This document shows positions 52,170 through 61,771 of a DNA stretch of 64,000 bases, one piece after another. The stretch's first letter is position 1, and each line of letters begins with the position of its first letter. This stretch comes from Nostoc sp. KVJ3 (GTDB lineage Bacteria > Cyanobacteriota > Cyanobacteriia > Cyanobacteriales > Nostocaceae): NCBI RefSeq assembly GCF_026127265.1, contig NZ_WWFG01000002.1, forward strand, positions 2,356,001 to 2,420,000. Reading direction: 5' to 3'. The notes beneath the pieces are model-generated. The model was not told the origin of the DNA. It searched no databases and saw only the letters and a list, made by a program, of their open reading frames with translations. A program made the translations under genes and the position numbers.

Positions 52170-53153
52170 TTACCTCTTTTGAGGCACTAATACAGGCAGT
52201 TGACGTGCGTCAATTAAGGATTTGGCGTGTTGTCCAACAGTCACAACATTAAACTGACTGGATATAAGTTCTAAACTTTTGTTGACTATTGCCAGCTTTT
52301 TGTAAGTGGGGAGGCTCATTCCAGGGAAAAATGATAGTTCTGGCACATCCTCTTGACTTACAAAGTCTGTAGGATGGAATAGCAAAGAAGGTTGGACGTG
52401 CGTAAGTTTACACAGCCAAAGAGCAATTCGGAGGTAGAATAACGCCGCTTCCGAAGAAAATGTACTCAGATACATGATGTAACTGAAGTGAATTGGCACT
52501 TTGAAAATTGGCATGGTGGTAACGGGAATTTCAGTCAGTTTATCCTGACCCATCTTCCACTGGTAGGGTTTCAGGGGTTGCAAACCGTCCTTGAAACCGC
52601 CAAATAGGGCTTCCCGTTTCTTGCGTTCTTCCTTGCTCAGTTTACAGGTCATTAAATAATATGCTCGTGCTATGGGGCCCAAAAATGTGGGAAAAGTCGA
52701 AGCATCATACTCGTATCCCCGTCGTGCTAAAACTTTTAAGACCGCAGGAGAAAAACTGTATCCAGGCCCCCGGAAGCCGATAGGATGTTGACGGGTGACA
52801 CGCTTAATATGTTCTTCAGCCAAAGCCACCTCCGCTTCAATCTCATCCTCTGAATATAGATGTAGCCAAGGATCGTGGTAGAATGAATGATTGCCAATTT
52901 CGTGACCAGCGTTAGCGATCGCTTGTAATGCCTTGGTATTCTTTTCCAAGGCTGCATCTTGACCGACAACGAAGACTGTGATTGTCAAATTCCATTGCTG
53001 AAAAATTTCTAAGAAACGAGGGACTGCAATATCTAAGTAAGAGGGAAAAGTCTCCCAACCCGGAACGCCCTGGTTTTTGAGAAAAGACCAAACATTATCC
53101 AAGTCTAAAGAAACACTTGCTATTGGTTTTTTTCCTGTCCGCTTCGTTTTCAT
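52170..53153 (-). CDS. Polysaccharide deacetylase (NodB homology)
   Basis: The 327-residue protein has the NodB fold: first motif SLDLDN (15-20), AIANAGHEIGNHSFYHDP with the metal-binding H-x3-H (His89, His93), and IGFRGPGYSFSPAVLKVLARRGYEYDASTFPT. It should remove acetyl groups from N-acetylated sugars in envelope polysaccharide or act on related amides. There is no signal peptide or membrane anchor, so a cytoplasmic-side or lipid-linked substrate is likely. The C-terminal 150 residues include a hydrophobic pair of helices (about 222-250). It is monocistronic. The family is firm, substrate unknown. Confidence 0.88.
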   Translation of the reverse strand: MKTKRTGKKPIASVSLDLDNVWSFLKNQGVPGWETFPSYLDIAVPRFLEIFQQWNLTITVFVVGQDAALEKNTKALQAIANAGHEIGNHSFYHDPWLHLYSEDEIEAEVALAEEHIKRVTRQHPIGFRGPGYSFSPAVLKVLARRGYEYDASTFPTFLGPIARAYYLMTCKLSKEERKKREALFGGFKDGLQPLKPYQWKMGQDKLTEIPVTTMPIFKVPIHFSYIMYLSTFSSEAALFYLRIALWLCKLTHVQPSLLFHPTDFVSQEDVPELSFFPGMSLPTYKKLAIVNKSLELISSQFNVVTVGQHAKSLIDARQLPVLVPQKR

Positions 53154-53378
53154 TATGAATTTAAGTATTTGGACAATTTTAAGCGTAAATTTAAGTAAGT
53201 CTTAGGAAAATAGATTTAATAACCTGTAACTTTATTCCTTAGAAATGACTACAGTAGAATATTTGGCGTTGCACCAGCTACAGAAATTATAAATTAGGAT
53301 TACCATATTTTCTGATTTTCAATTTATATCATCACTTCCAATCAAAAGCGATTGATTATATAACAATTTTTCAACATT

Positions 53379-54266
53379 CTAGATATTGATTTGCTGTCTT
53401 TGAGTCAAGCACATTGCAATTCCTTTTTCATAGTAAGCTGCCTCATTAATAAAAATCGGCCAAACGGTAGATATTCCTTCATAAAGAATTGTTTGATCGT
53501 CGAAAGTCAAAAATACTGGGTCTCCTGGGTTCAATGCTTGATAATCCTTGTCTTGAAGTTCTGGATGAATCATGCCAAAGATTGTACCATCCTGTTTTTT
53601 TGGATAATCCACAACTGATAAATGGTCATAGAGAATCAACGTTTCATTAGTTGATGAAATTTTACCCTGTTTAAACCTTTCTAGATAGTCGAGAAGCGCA
53701 TAAACAAGTTCCTCTGTTTGTTGGAACAGCGTCGCTTTTAAGAGTCCTTGGGCAACAGGGCCAACCTCGAATGCAAAGCCTAATTCGCACAGAGAGTTTA
53801 CAAATGGATTTTCTGCAATTGATTTAAAAGAGCAGCGATAAATTCTCACTAAAGGGTTAATCTGGCTCAGATAAGCAGCCAATTGTAAGTTGAAGGGATG
53901 ACTATTTACTAAAATAATTGTTAGACCCATATTAGCTGTACTACTGTGCAAGTCTAAGATGAAATCTGCTTGTTTATCTCTGTTTGATGTTAGGATATCC
54001 TGAATTGATTTAGCTTGCAATTCTTCATAACTGCTCAGAGTCGGATCTTGTAAATCTTGCTTGAGAAAACAGCGATTTAAATCCTTCTCTACATATCGCC
54101 TCCCTGCGGCAAAAGCGTTAGGATTTGCTAACAGAGTAACTGTCTCAAAACTCGATCTAGTAATCAAATCGGGGAACTGGGCAAATTTTTGGATTAAATA
54201 AGCCCCGGTAAACTCATTACCATGAGTGCCACCGACAATTGCAACTCGATTAATCTGGTTCACCAT
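53379..54266 (-). CDS. Aspartoacylase-like N-acyl amino acid amidohydrolase
   Basis: The 295-residue protein matches the aspartoacylase branch of zinc carboxypeptidases: GGTHGNEFTG with zinc ligands His15 and Glu18, NPNAFAAGRRYVEKDLNRCF near 49-70, DLHSSTANMGLTIIL with the third zinc ligand His near 106, and FAFEVGPVAQG with the catalytic Glu near 165. It hydrolyses N-acetyl-L-aspartate or similar N-acyl amino acids in the cytoplasm. The length is normal and all key residues are present. It lies directly upstream of the IS insertion site (minus strand), but its ATG is 69 bases from the IS end, so its promoter has probably been altered by the insertion. Confidence 0.92.
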   Translation of the reverse strand: MVNQINRVAIVGGTHGNEFTGAYLIQKFAQFPDLITRSSFETVTLLANPNAFAAGRRYVEKDLNRCFLKQDLQDPTLSSYEELQAKSIQDILTSNRDKQADFILDLHSSTANMGLTIILVNSHPFNLQLAAYLSQINPLVRIYRCSFKSIAENPFVNSLCELGFAFEVGPVAQGLLKATLFQQTEELVYALLDYLERFKQGKISSTNETLILYDHLSVVDYPKKQDGTIFGMIHPELQDKDYQALNPGDPVFLTFDDQTILYEGISTVWPIFINEAAYYEKGIAMCLTQRQQINI

Positions 54267-54335
54267 TACACCAACTTCAGAATGCAGCCATCGAGGTATC
54301 AGTTATCAATGTACCTTATGAAGCATTCACTGAAA

Positions 54336-56322
54336 CCCACATTCCGCACTTCAACTTGAAGTACAAAGAGATTACGTCAAGAGAAAAGCAAAAAAATCAG
54401 GATGATTAAGATTCGTAGTGCTGAACGAATCTACAGCATGAAAATAAATCATCAAACACAATGTATTTGATGGTTATGTAAGCACTAAAAATTTGAAGAG
54501 CAATTACTGTTTCTTCGATGTTGATAAATTTTTCTTCATTTTCCAAAAGTTGTTCACTTTAAGAAAGCAGATAATATTTTAGACAAGATGATGGCAGGCA
54601 ATTCAAAATAAAATTACGTTCTAATGTTAAATTAACAATTTGGTTAACACCATTTAAAGTCAAAAGATGAATTCCTTGAAAACATTGAAACACCCATCTT
54701 AATGTCGGAGAAATCGTTAACTTACCTAGTTGATTTTTGATTCCGATTTTGATTCTTTTTAAGCTATTTCTCAGTTCCCTTTGTCCAAGATTATAAACTA
54801 ACAAGCACAAAGACATTAAAAATAACATCGTCTCGATTCTTTCAGGGTTTTCTACAAATAAACTATCGGCAAAAAACAAAGGGTCTTTTAGAAATCTGAA
54901 CCCTCTTTCACAAGACTGTTGATTTTTGTAATTTGTCAAAATTTCTTCTGGTTTTAACTTATCATCGTCAACTAAGTTTGTCGCTAAAATAAATCTTCCC
55001 GCTTCTTTTCTGATTCTTTCTATCTCTTCTGGCTTTTGATGCTCCACTCCTTCTATTTTGTAAATAGTCTTATTACCTTTTGATTTACTTTGAATAACCT
55101 TAACTTCTTTAATTTCAAAGAGGTTCAATTTTTTGTTTACGCTTTTTAGTTTATATCGAGCTTGTTCTGGACTTTCAAAATCTTCTTTGTTTATTTCCTT
55201 GAGCAGCTTTTCAACTTTGATTTTTTCGGTTTTCATCTTTTTTTCTAACTTCTTCAAATCACTTTCTTGTCTTTTTTGACTTTCTACTATTAGCCAATTT
55301 TGTTTGATGCCACCATAATTTACTATTTCCGATTTCCACTTGTATCCGTCTAAATTCAAGGCTGCTCTTTTTGCACTTTCTTCGGAATTTATCTCTTCTA
55401 TCTCTACCGAATGAACTAATTCCTTTGCTCTTTTGATTGTCATCGGTACTCTACTTATCCATTTTAGATGTTCGATTAATTGGAGATTTTCTTGACTATA
55501 CAATGCACTATCACAGACCATGATACTATCAAAGTTTATCTGCTTTTTAAACTCTCCTAATATTTTTCCAAACACGGCTTTGTCTGCTTCATTTCCATCT
55601 CCTGCTCTCATTAATAATGGTATATCTCCATCACTACTTGTTATTAAATCTAATACACATTGTTTCAAGTCTGCTCTATGGTCGCGCGAATATCCTTTGG
55701 TGATAATTATTGGTTTTTGTTTGATTATTTCTAACTCTTTCTCTTGATTATATTCATTTTTATATTCCCCATGCAGATGAAATGATGTCGCATCTAAATG
55801 AGAATATTTTGTTTCTATCTTGAATTTATTAATCACAGATAAGACAATTTCTATAAATAGGTTATTCAATCCATATTTATACAATTTATCCATAACTCTT
55901 CCCAGTTTATCATCATTCACATAATCGCTTTTTATTCCTTCTGCCAATAATAATTCGATTCCTTTGTCTTCAAAAAATTGACTAAATAAATATAAAGGTC
56001 TTGATACAAATCCTAATCCATTGAGCAGAATAGCTTTTACTAATATTCCTGATGAAATTTTTTCCCGAACATCTATTCCTAATTTGGAGTTGATTATGTC
56101 AACTATTCCTATTTCATCAATTAGTCCAGCTACTATTCCTAAGTGATCTATATTTTTAATTTTTGTTTCTGAGGTTGGAGACAATTTTTCTACCTCTAAA
56201 ATATTTTAGATTTTTTTGATTGTCTCACTTTTTCGATTAGAAGCTTCTAAGTATTTTTACTCAGGTATATCCAAGGATAACTCTGTATTACTTTATGCTA
56301 CTTTTGAAGTGCGGAATGTGGG
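54336..56322. mobile_element. Complete IS1634-type insertion sequence, 1987 bp
   Basis: Perfect 19-base inverted repeats CCCACATTCCGCACTTCAA (54336-54354) and its complement (56304-56322) enclose one transposase gene. The 6-base sequence CTGAAA is duplicated directly outside both ends (54330-54335, 56323-56328). The intact ends, duplication and open transposase indicate a recent, possibly still active insertion. Duplications of 5-6 bases are typical for this family. Confidence 0.92.
54559..56184 (-). CDS. IS1634 family transposase
   Basis: The 541-residue protein starts with the DUF4277-like N-terminal region (IKNIDHLGIVAGLIDEIGIV) and has a DDE core: first Asp131 in SHLDATSFHLHGEY, second Asp225 in IMVCDSALYSQ, and Glu426 in the CERGFRFLKDPLFFADSLFV block, which is the family's Y-R-E region. 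A long charged insertion (about 300-380) lies between the second and third acids, as usual for this group. It is full length and uninterrupted, and is the only complete transposase in the window. The promoter is inside the element. Confidence 0.93.
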   Translation of the reverse strand: MSPTSETKIKNIDHLGIVAGLIDEIGIVDIINSKLGIDVREKISSGILVKAILLNGLGFVSRPLYLFSQFFEDKGIELLLAEGIKSDYVNDDKLGRVMDKLYKYGLNNLFIEIVLSVINKFKIETKYSHLDATSFHLHGEYKNEYNQEKELEIIKQKPIIITKGYSRDHRADLKQCVLDLITSSDGDIPLLMRAGDGNEADKAVFGKILGEFKKQINFDSIMVCDSALYSQENLQLIEHLKWISRVPMTIKRAKELVHSVEIEEINSEESAKRAALNLDGYKWKSEIVNYGGIKQNWLIVESQKRQESDLKKLEKKMKTEKIKVEKLLKEINKEDFESPEQARYKLKSVNKKLNLFEIKEVKVIQSKSKGNKTIYKIEGVEHQKPEEIERIRKEAGRFILATNLVDDDKLKPEEILTNYKNQQSCERGFRFLKDPLFFADSLFVENPERIETMLFLMSLCLLVYNLGQRELRNSLKRIKIGIKNQLGKLTISPTLRWVFQCFQGIHLLTLNGVNQIVNLTLERNFILNCLPSSCLKYYLLS

Positions 56323-56571
56323 CTGAAACAGTGCTGAGTGCTGAGTAAAAAAGTAATAATTGCACGGGCTAAACGCCCCGCTATTCGCGTACAGCACAGA
56401 AGGTCTGAACGCGAGTGCGTCCCGCCCCAGCTTTTAAGCCAAGGAAAAAGAAATAAATATTTATTTTGATAGCGAGTCTTGTCTGCGACACGCTCTTGCG
56501 TTCGAGCTTCGCGGAGAGTGCCATCAAGTTATAATACGCCCAAGATCAATCCCCTAGATTTATCTATGGGG
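56185..56571. other. IS right end and repeat debris before the GHR gene
   Basis: After the IS end at 56322 there are dispersed repeat pieces: CGGGCTAAACGCCCCGCTAT (near 56366, whose complement occurs near 43600) and a GAGTGCC / ACACGCTCTTGCG segment. No gene is seen. Confidence 0.55.
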
Positions 56572-57630
56572 TTACTCAGCACTCTTGAAATTGCCGATGC
56601 GATCGCGCTCATGTGGTTGATTAAGATAAGACATATCAGGCCCATCAGGAATAATCCCGCCTGGATTGAGTGGAAATAGGTTCCCGTAGTAGTCCCGCTT
56701 CACACTCTCGACATCGCAGGTGTCAGCTACACCTGGAAGCTGATATAAATCGCGTAAGTAAGCGCCCAGGTTGTGATAGTCTCGAATTCGCTGCCTATTG
56801 CACTTAAATAATCCGTAGTAGGCACTATCAAACCGAAATAACGTCGTGAATAAACGGACATCTGCAAGGGTGAGATTGTCCCCACACAGATATCGATTAG
56901 TCTGCAATGCTATCTCAATCTCATCAAGAGTTGCGAACAGTTCATTACAAGCTTGATTGTATGCTTCTTGGCTTTGGGCAAAGCCGCAGCGATACACACC
57001 GTTATTTACTGCGTGATAAATCTTCTCATTCCACCAGTCAATTTTCTCTTTAAGTTCTTCTGGGTAGAGATTCAGCGTGGGATTGTTGGCGAACTGGTTA
57101 AACTCAGAGTTCAGCATGACGATAATCTCTGAACTCTCATTATTAACGATCGTTTTTGTTTGGTTGTCCCATAAAATTGGAACTGTAGAGCGTCCACTAT
57201 AACCCGGTTCTGCCAGCTGATAAAATTCAGCCAGTGTCCGACAATCTTCAACTTCATCGTTGAATATCCAACCACCTTCAATGGGAGAAGGAGAGACGAT
57301 ACATACTGATATTACCGCTTCGAGTTTTTTGAGCGATCGCACAACCAGGGTTCGATGTGCCCAAGGACAGCCCAACCCCACATAGAGTTTGTAGCGTCCT
57401 GCTGCTGCTGGGTGTAGATTCCCTTCTTCTGTACCAATGAACTTGCGAAACTGACTATTAGGACGAATGTATGCTCCCGACTGATTGCTAGGAGCAAGTT
57501 TTGACATCATTATCTGCCACATAGTCGTCCAGACAAACTTTCCCAGCCAGATAATCAGCTTAGGAGGTAGTGTCCTACCCTTTTTCTTGGGGAGATTTTT
57601 TTCGTCATCCATTGGAGTTGAGTTGCTCAT
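56572..57630 (-). CDS. Glutathionyl-hydroquinone reductase (Xi-class GST)
   Basis: The 352-residue protein has the thioredoxin-fold motif GCPWAHRT (catalytic Cys88), which distinguishes Xi-class GSTs (YqjG/EcM4) from ordinary ones, and a C-terminal all-helical domain with ADVRLFTTLFRFDSAYYGLFKCN and YLRDLYQLPGVADTCD. It reduces glutathionyl-hydroquinones using a Cys thiol. The ATG at 57630 (MSNSTPMDD) is preferred over a TTG at 57660, which falls inside a CRISPR repeat. Its upstream region is therefore the mini CRISPR locus, 24 bases away, and its promoter must lie in or beyond it. Confidence 0.92.
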   Translation of the reverse strand: MSNSTPMDDEKNLPKKKGRTLPPKLIIWLGKFVWTTMWQIMMSKLAPSNQSGAYIRPNSQFRKFIGTEEGNLHPAAAGRYKLYVGLGCPWAHRTLVVRSLKKLEAVISVCIVSPSPIEGGWIFNDEVEDCRTLAEFYQLAEPGYSGRSTVPILWDNQTKTIVNNESSEIIVMLNSEFNQFANNPTLNLYPEELKEKIDWWNEKIYHAVNNGVYRCGFAQSQEAYNQACNELFATLDEIEIALQTNRYLCGDNLTLADVRLFTTLFRFDSAYYGLFKCNRQRIRDYHNLGAYLRDLYQLPGVADTCDVESVKRDYYGNLFPLNPGGIIPDGPDMSYLNQPHERDRIGNFKSAE

Positions 57631-58220
57631 GGTGACAATCTTGCTTTGGGTAGGTTTCAATGCTTAGAACCTACTCTGAGTTTTACTACATATCGCGTCC
57701 CTATTTGTCGCAGGGTAGTTAAGTTTCAATGCTTAGAACCTACTCTGAGTTTTACTACTTTACTTTACTACGCTTTGCCCGTGCTGATTGCGAAAAATTT
57801 CTCAGCTTTGAGCTAATTGTCTCAAATCTGCGATCGCTGGGATAAGGCTAATGTTCATGATTTTCGTAAGGTGTCTAAGGTTTTTCCAGAATTGCGACGA
57901 ACAGTATTATAAGGTTTTAAGCTATTTTTTCTTTGCTGAGTCACCTTTTGGTTAGATTCTTGGATGTTAAATGCGCGGAAGGGTAGGTGTACAAATTTCC
58001 CAACCCCAAAAAAGTGCTTCTATGTCAAGTACAGCAAGGCTTTCAACCAATTATCTCTTGATCGTCATCCGCGCAATCTCTGAAATGCTTACAAAAATTG
58101 GGTTTCAGCCTTTAAATTTTCCTGACACTCTTTCCAAACGAATTCTCTAATGCTATGATGACCTCAGAATCGCGCAACCGCACCTTGAAAACTAAATACA
58201 GCTTAAGTTTGAGGCTTCTG
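57631..58220. other. Interval with mini CRISPR and leader of the large array
   Basis: Apart from the mini-array (57654-57758) there is no gene. The right half, about 57960-58220, is the likely leader of the large array, since the crRNA handle orientation (repeat ending ATTGAAAC) places the leader upstream on the plus strand. It includes A/T-rich sequence and CCTTGAAAACTAAATA near 58180, a leader-like end. Confidence 0.6.
57654..57758 (-). CRISPR. Mini CRISPR: two 36-bp repeats, one 33-bp spacer
   Basis: The two 36-base repeats at 57654-57689 and 57723-57758 are identical (GTTTCAATGCTTAGAACC ... TTTTACTAC), with a 33-base spacer between. Read on the minus strand the repeat ends in GCATTGAAAC, the usual cyanobacterial 8-base crRNA handle ATTGAAAC, so it would be transcribed opposite to the large array. 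The repeat differs from that of the large array. It could be a relic or a minimal array; it overlaps an alternative start of the GHR gene. Confidence 0.8.
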
Positions 58221-61200
58221 ATTGCAATTCATCAAAATCCCTATTAGGGATTGAAACACTTTTTTTAACATATATTTAATTAGCTATGAGTTTAAGGTAT
58301 TCAGTGCAATTCATCAAAATCCCTATTAGGGATTGAAACACTTTTTTTAACTCCGTTTGACTGGCTCGTTGTTTTCTTGCAATTCATCAAAATCCCTATT
58401 AGGGATTGAAACACCGCTAACTACATTAGTGCCAGTAAGCACCGAAGCATTGCAATTCATCAAAATCCCTATTAGGGATTGAAACAAACAAAAGGCGATC
58501 GCACGGCGTAGGAAACTGAATTGCAATTCATCAAAATCCCTATTAGGGATTGAAACATTGCCTCCTGTGGCTGTAACGGGTTGCAGGGGGATTGCAATTC
58601 ATCAAAATCCCTATTAGGGATTGAAACCCCAGAATGGCGTTCATCTCGCTCTATCGAAATCTATTGCAATTCATCAAAATCCCTATTAGGGATTGAAACC
58701 GATTAAATTTGCTGTGGTTTCTAGCCCTTTCTGATTGCAATTCATCAAAATCCCTATTAGGGATTGAAACGTAAACTCTCTCCTTCCCCTTCTGGGCGGG
58801 TACATTGCAATTCATCAAAATCCCTATTAGGGATTGAAACAAGTGGTCAAGACTTAACACCCTTGCAAGGATTAATTGCAATTCATCAAAATCCCTATTA
58901 GGGATTGAAACTTAGCTCACGAGTAGAAAACATCCTAACCTGGGTTAATTGCAATTCATCAAAATCCCTATTAGGGATTGAAACGATATTGAAGGGCGCA
59001 AGGCCCTAGCCGAAAAAAATTGCAATTCATCAAAATCCCTATTAGGGATTGAAACGGAAGAATTGGCGACTGACAGCGGACAGTCGCTTATTGCAATTCA
59101 TCAAAATCCCTATTAGGGATTGAAACACCAAATACTGTGACATCGACGGGCAGCATATCAATTGCAATTCATCAAAATCCCTATTAGGGATTGAAACCCC
59201 GTGGCATCGCTTGGCATTGGCAGAGACGATCCAAATTGCAATTCATCAAAATCCCTATTAGGGATTGAAACCCCAATTCCGAATACTGGAATGAGCAACG
59301 CCAACATTGCAATTCATCAAAATCCCTATTAGGGATTGAAACTCTTTTTCCTGGCTTGATATTTCAGCCAACCCAAATTGCAATTCATCAAAATCCCTAT
59401 TAGGGATTGAAACCTACAGTTCAGCGTTATTTCATGACTTCCGATCGCTCATTGCAATTCATCAAAATCCCTATTAGGGATTGAAACATAGAGGAGTGAG
59501 TGATGGAGCGATCGCTATCAAATTGCAATTCATCAAAATCCCTATTAGGGATTGAAACTCATGAGCGAGGGCGATCGCCTAGCTAAATCGCATTGCAATT
59601 CATCAAAATCCCTATTAGGGATTGAAACGGGAGTAGGGCGTAAGCTCAATCGCGCCAATTAACTATTGCAATTCATCAAAATCCCTATTAGGGATTGAAA
59701 CTGATCGCTTTGCTCGCGATCGTCACCAACTAACCATTGCAATTCATCAAAATCCCTATTAGGGATTGAAACTCCTGCTCGTGGCTCTGGTACTATAACT
59801 GTGAAATTGCAATTCATCAAAATCCCTATTAGGGATTGAAACAGGTGTCACAAAAAACAGATGGTGCGCCACTAATAAATTGCAATTCATCAAAATCCCT
59901 ATTAGGGATTGAAACGAGCTTAACAGTAAGAAAAGCCTCAATCAAGGCAGCATTGCAATTCATCAAAATCCCTATTAGGGATTGAAACTTCTTGCTCTGG
60001 AGCGTCTGACTGAAAAAATCATTGAATTGCAATTCATCAAAATCCCTATTAGGGATTGAAACTTTCTTTGGTAATCTCCTTTTCAATCTCGAATGAATTG
60101 CAATTCATCAAAATCCCTATTAGGGATTGAAACGGTGACTTTTCGCAGCCAGATTGTATCGTTGCATTGCAATTCATCAAAATCCCTATTAGGGATTGAA
60201 ACATCCACGATAGGCAGCCGCAAACCCTTTACTTTGATTGCAATTCATCAAAATCCCTATTAGGGATTGAAACTTATCGCATACTGTGCAGCGCAATTGA
60301 GAATAGCATTGCAATTCATCAAAATCCCTATTAGGGATTGAAACGTACGGCGAGTTAGCGTACAACTTACAAGCACTTATTGCAATTCATCAAAATCCCT
60401 ATTAGGGATTGAAACCTGCTTACTGCTGATATTGCAAGAATTATCAGCACTATCTCAGCATTGCAATTCATCAAAATCCCTATTAGGGATTGAAACCTGC
60501 TTACTGCTACATTACGCTTCCCATCTTGTATTGCAATTCATCAAAATCCCTATTAGGGATTGAAACATGCCCGATTGATGATGCTTGATGCTGCTGGCGC
60601 TATTGCAATTCATCAAAATCCCTATTAGGGATTGAAACTTGGTACTGCCATTACTTGATGAGAAAGAACTACCACATTGCAATTCATCAAAATCCCTATT
60701 AGGGATTGAAACATCGCTGGGGCTGTTGCAAATCCAGTAGGAGCCGTTAATACGATTGCAATTCATCAAAATCCCTATTAGGGATTGAAACAAAGATGCC
60801 CTTTCGTTTTGATATTGCAAGAGCTTCTCATTGCAATTCATCAAAATCCCTATTAGGGATTGAAACAAAGGAAGCTACATCTTCCAGTGAAATATCAAAG
60901 ATTGCAATTCATCAAAATCCCTATTAGGGATTGAAACAAGCGGTGAACGAAAGTGTAGACGCTTTCTCGAAGAATTGCAATTCATCAAAATCCCTATTAG
61001 GGATTGAAACACCAGCCGTTGAGAGAATCATGGGCGTATGCTGGAATTGCAATTCATCAAAATCCCTATTAGGGATTGAAACTTACTAGCATCTGAACAA
61101 GCCGATGCCGCGGCCATTGCAATTCATCAAAATCCCTATTAGGAATTGAAACAGGTAAATACGTCTATCTCAGTGTACCCACTACTTATTGCAATTCATC

Positions 61201-61655
61201 AAAATCCCTATTAGGGATTGAAACAGTTATGCAATCAGGATTCCTACCAACATGAATGAATTGCAATTCATCAAAATCCCTATTAGGGATTGAAACACGA
61301 ACTTTTAAAGCCTTGACTTTGTGGCTGGACATTGCAATTCATCAAAATCCCTATTAGGGATTGAAACAAAGTGGTAGATTCTAATATTTCACAATCCTTA
61401 CGATTGCAATTCATCAAAATCCCTATTAGGGATTGAAACTTATCTAGTGGAGGAGGGCAAGACTTCATCAAAAATTGCAATTCATCAAAATCCCTATTAG
61501 GGATTGAAACGCATCCCCCAGATGCTGCCGCGCTAAATTGACATCAATTGCAATTCATCAAAATCCCTATTAGGGATTGAAACCAAATGGTAGACGACTT
61601 AAGAAGTTTTTTAAGCGAATTGCAATTCATCAAAATCCCTATTAGGGATTGAAAC
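58221..61655 (+). CRISPR. CRISPR array: 48 repeats of 37 bp, 47 spacers
   Basis: The repeat (first copy 58221-58257) begins ATTGCAATTCATCAAAATC, contains the palindrome AATCCCTATTAGGGATT and ends GATTGAAAC. I count 48 copies; 47 spacers range from 32 to 45 bases, mostly 33-37. Repeats 2 and 3 differ at the first two bases, and repeat 41 (61116-61152) has GGAATTG instead of GGGATTG. The repeat type is common in Nostocales with type I-D or III systems (established association). No cas gene lies in the window; flanking genes are a GST and a dehydrogenase. ORFs read from the array are artefacts. Confidence 0.97.
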
Positions 61656-61771
61656 TTAAGCTTATCCGTGGTTTGATTTAAATACGGTATCTACATCAGA
61701 TTATCGTAGCTTGTTGAAAACTCAACTACCTGAATCAACTTATCAGCCACAAAAAAAATATAAAACTTTCC

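Noticed and set aside
58651..61480. Several minus-strand ORFs rich in FQSLIGILMNCN and VSIPNRDFDELQ
   Set aside because: They are frames through CRISPR repeats and spacers, not genes.
57759..61771. cas genes next to the arrays
   Set aside because: All frames between the GHR gene and the dehydrogenase were considered; only repeats, spacers and leader sequence are present.
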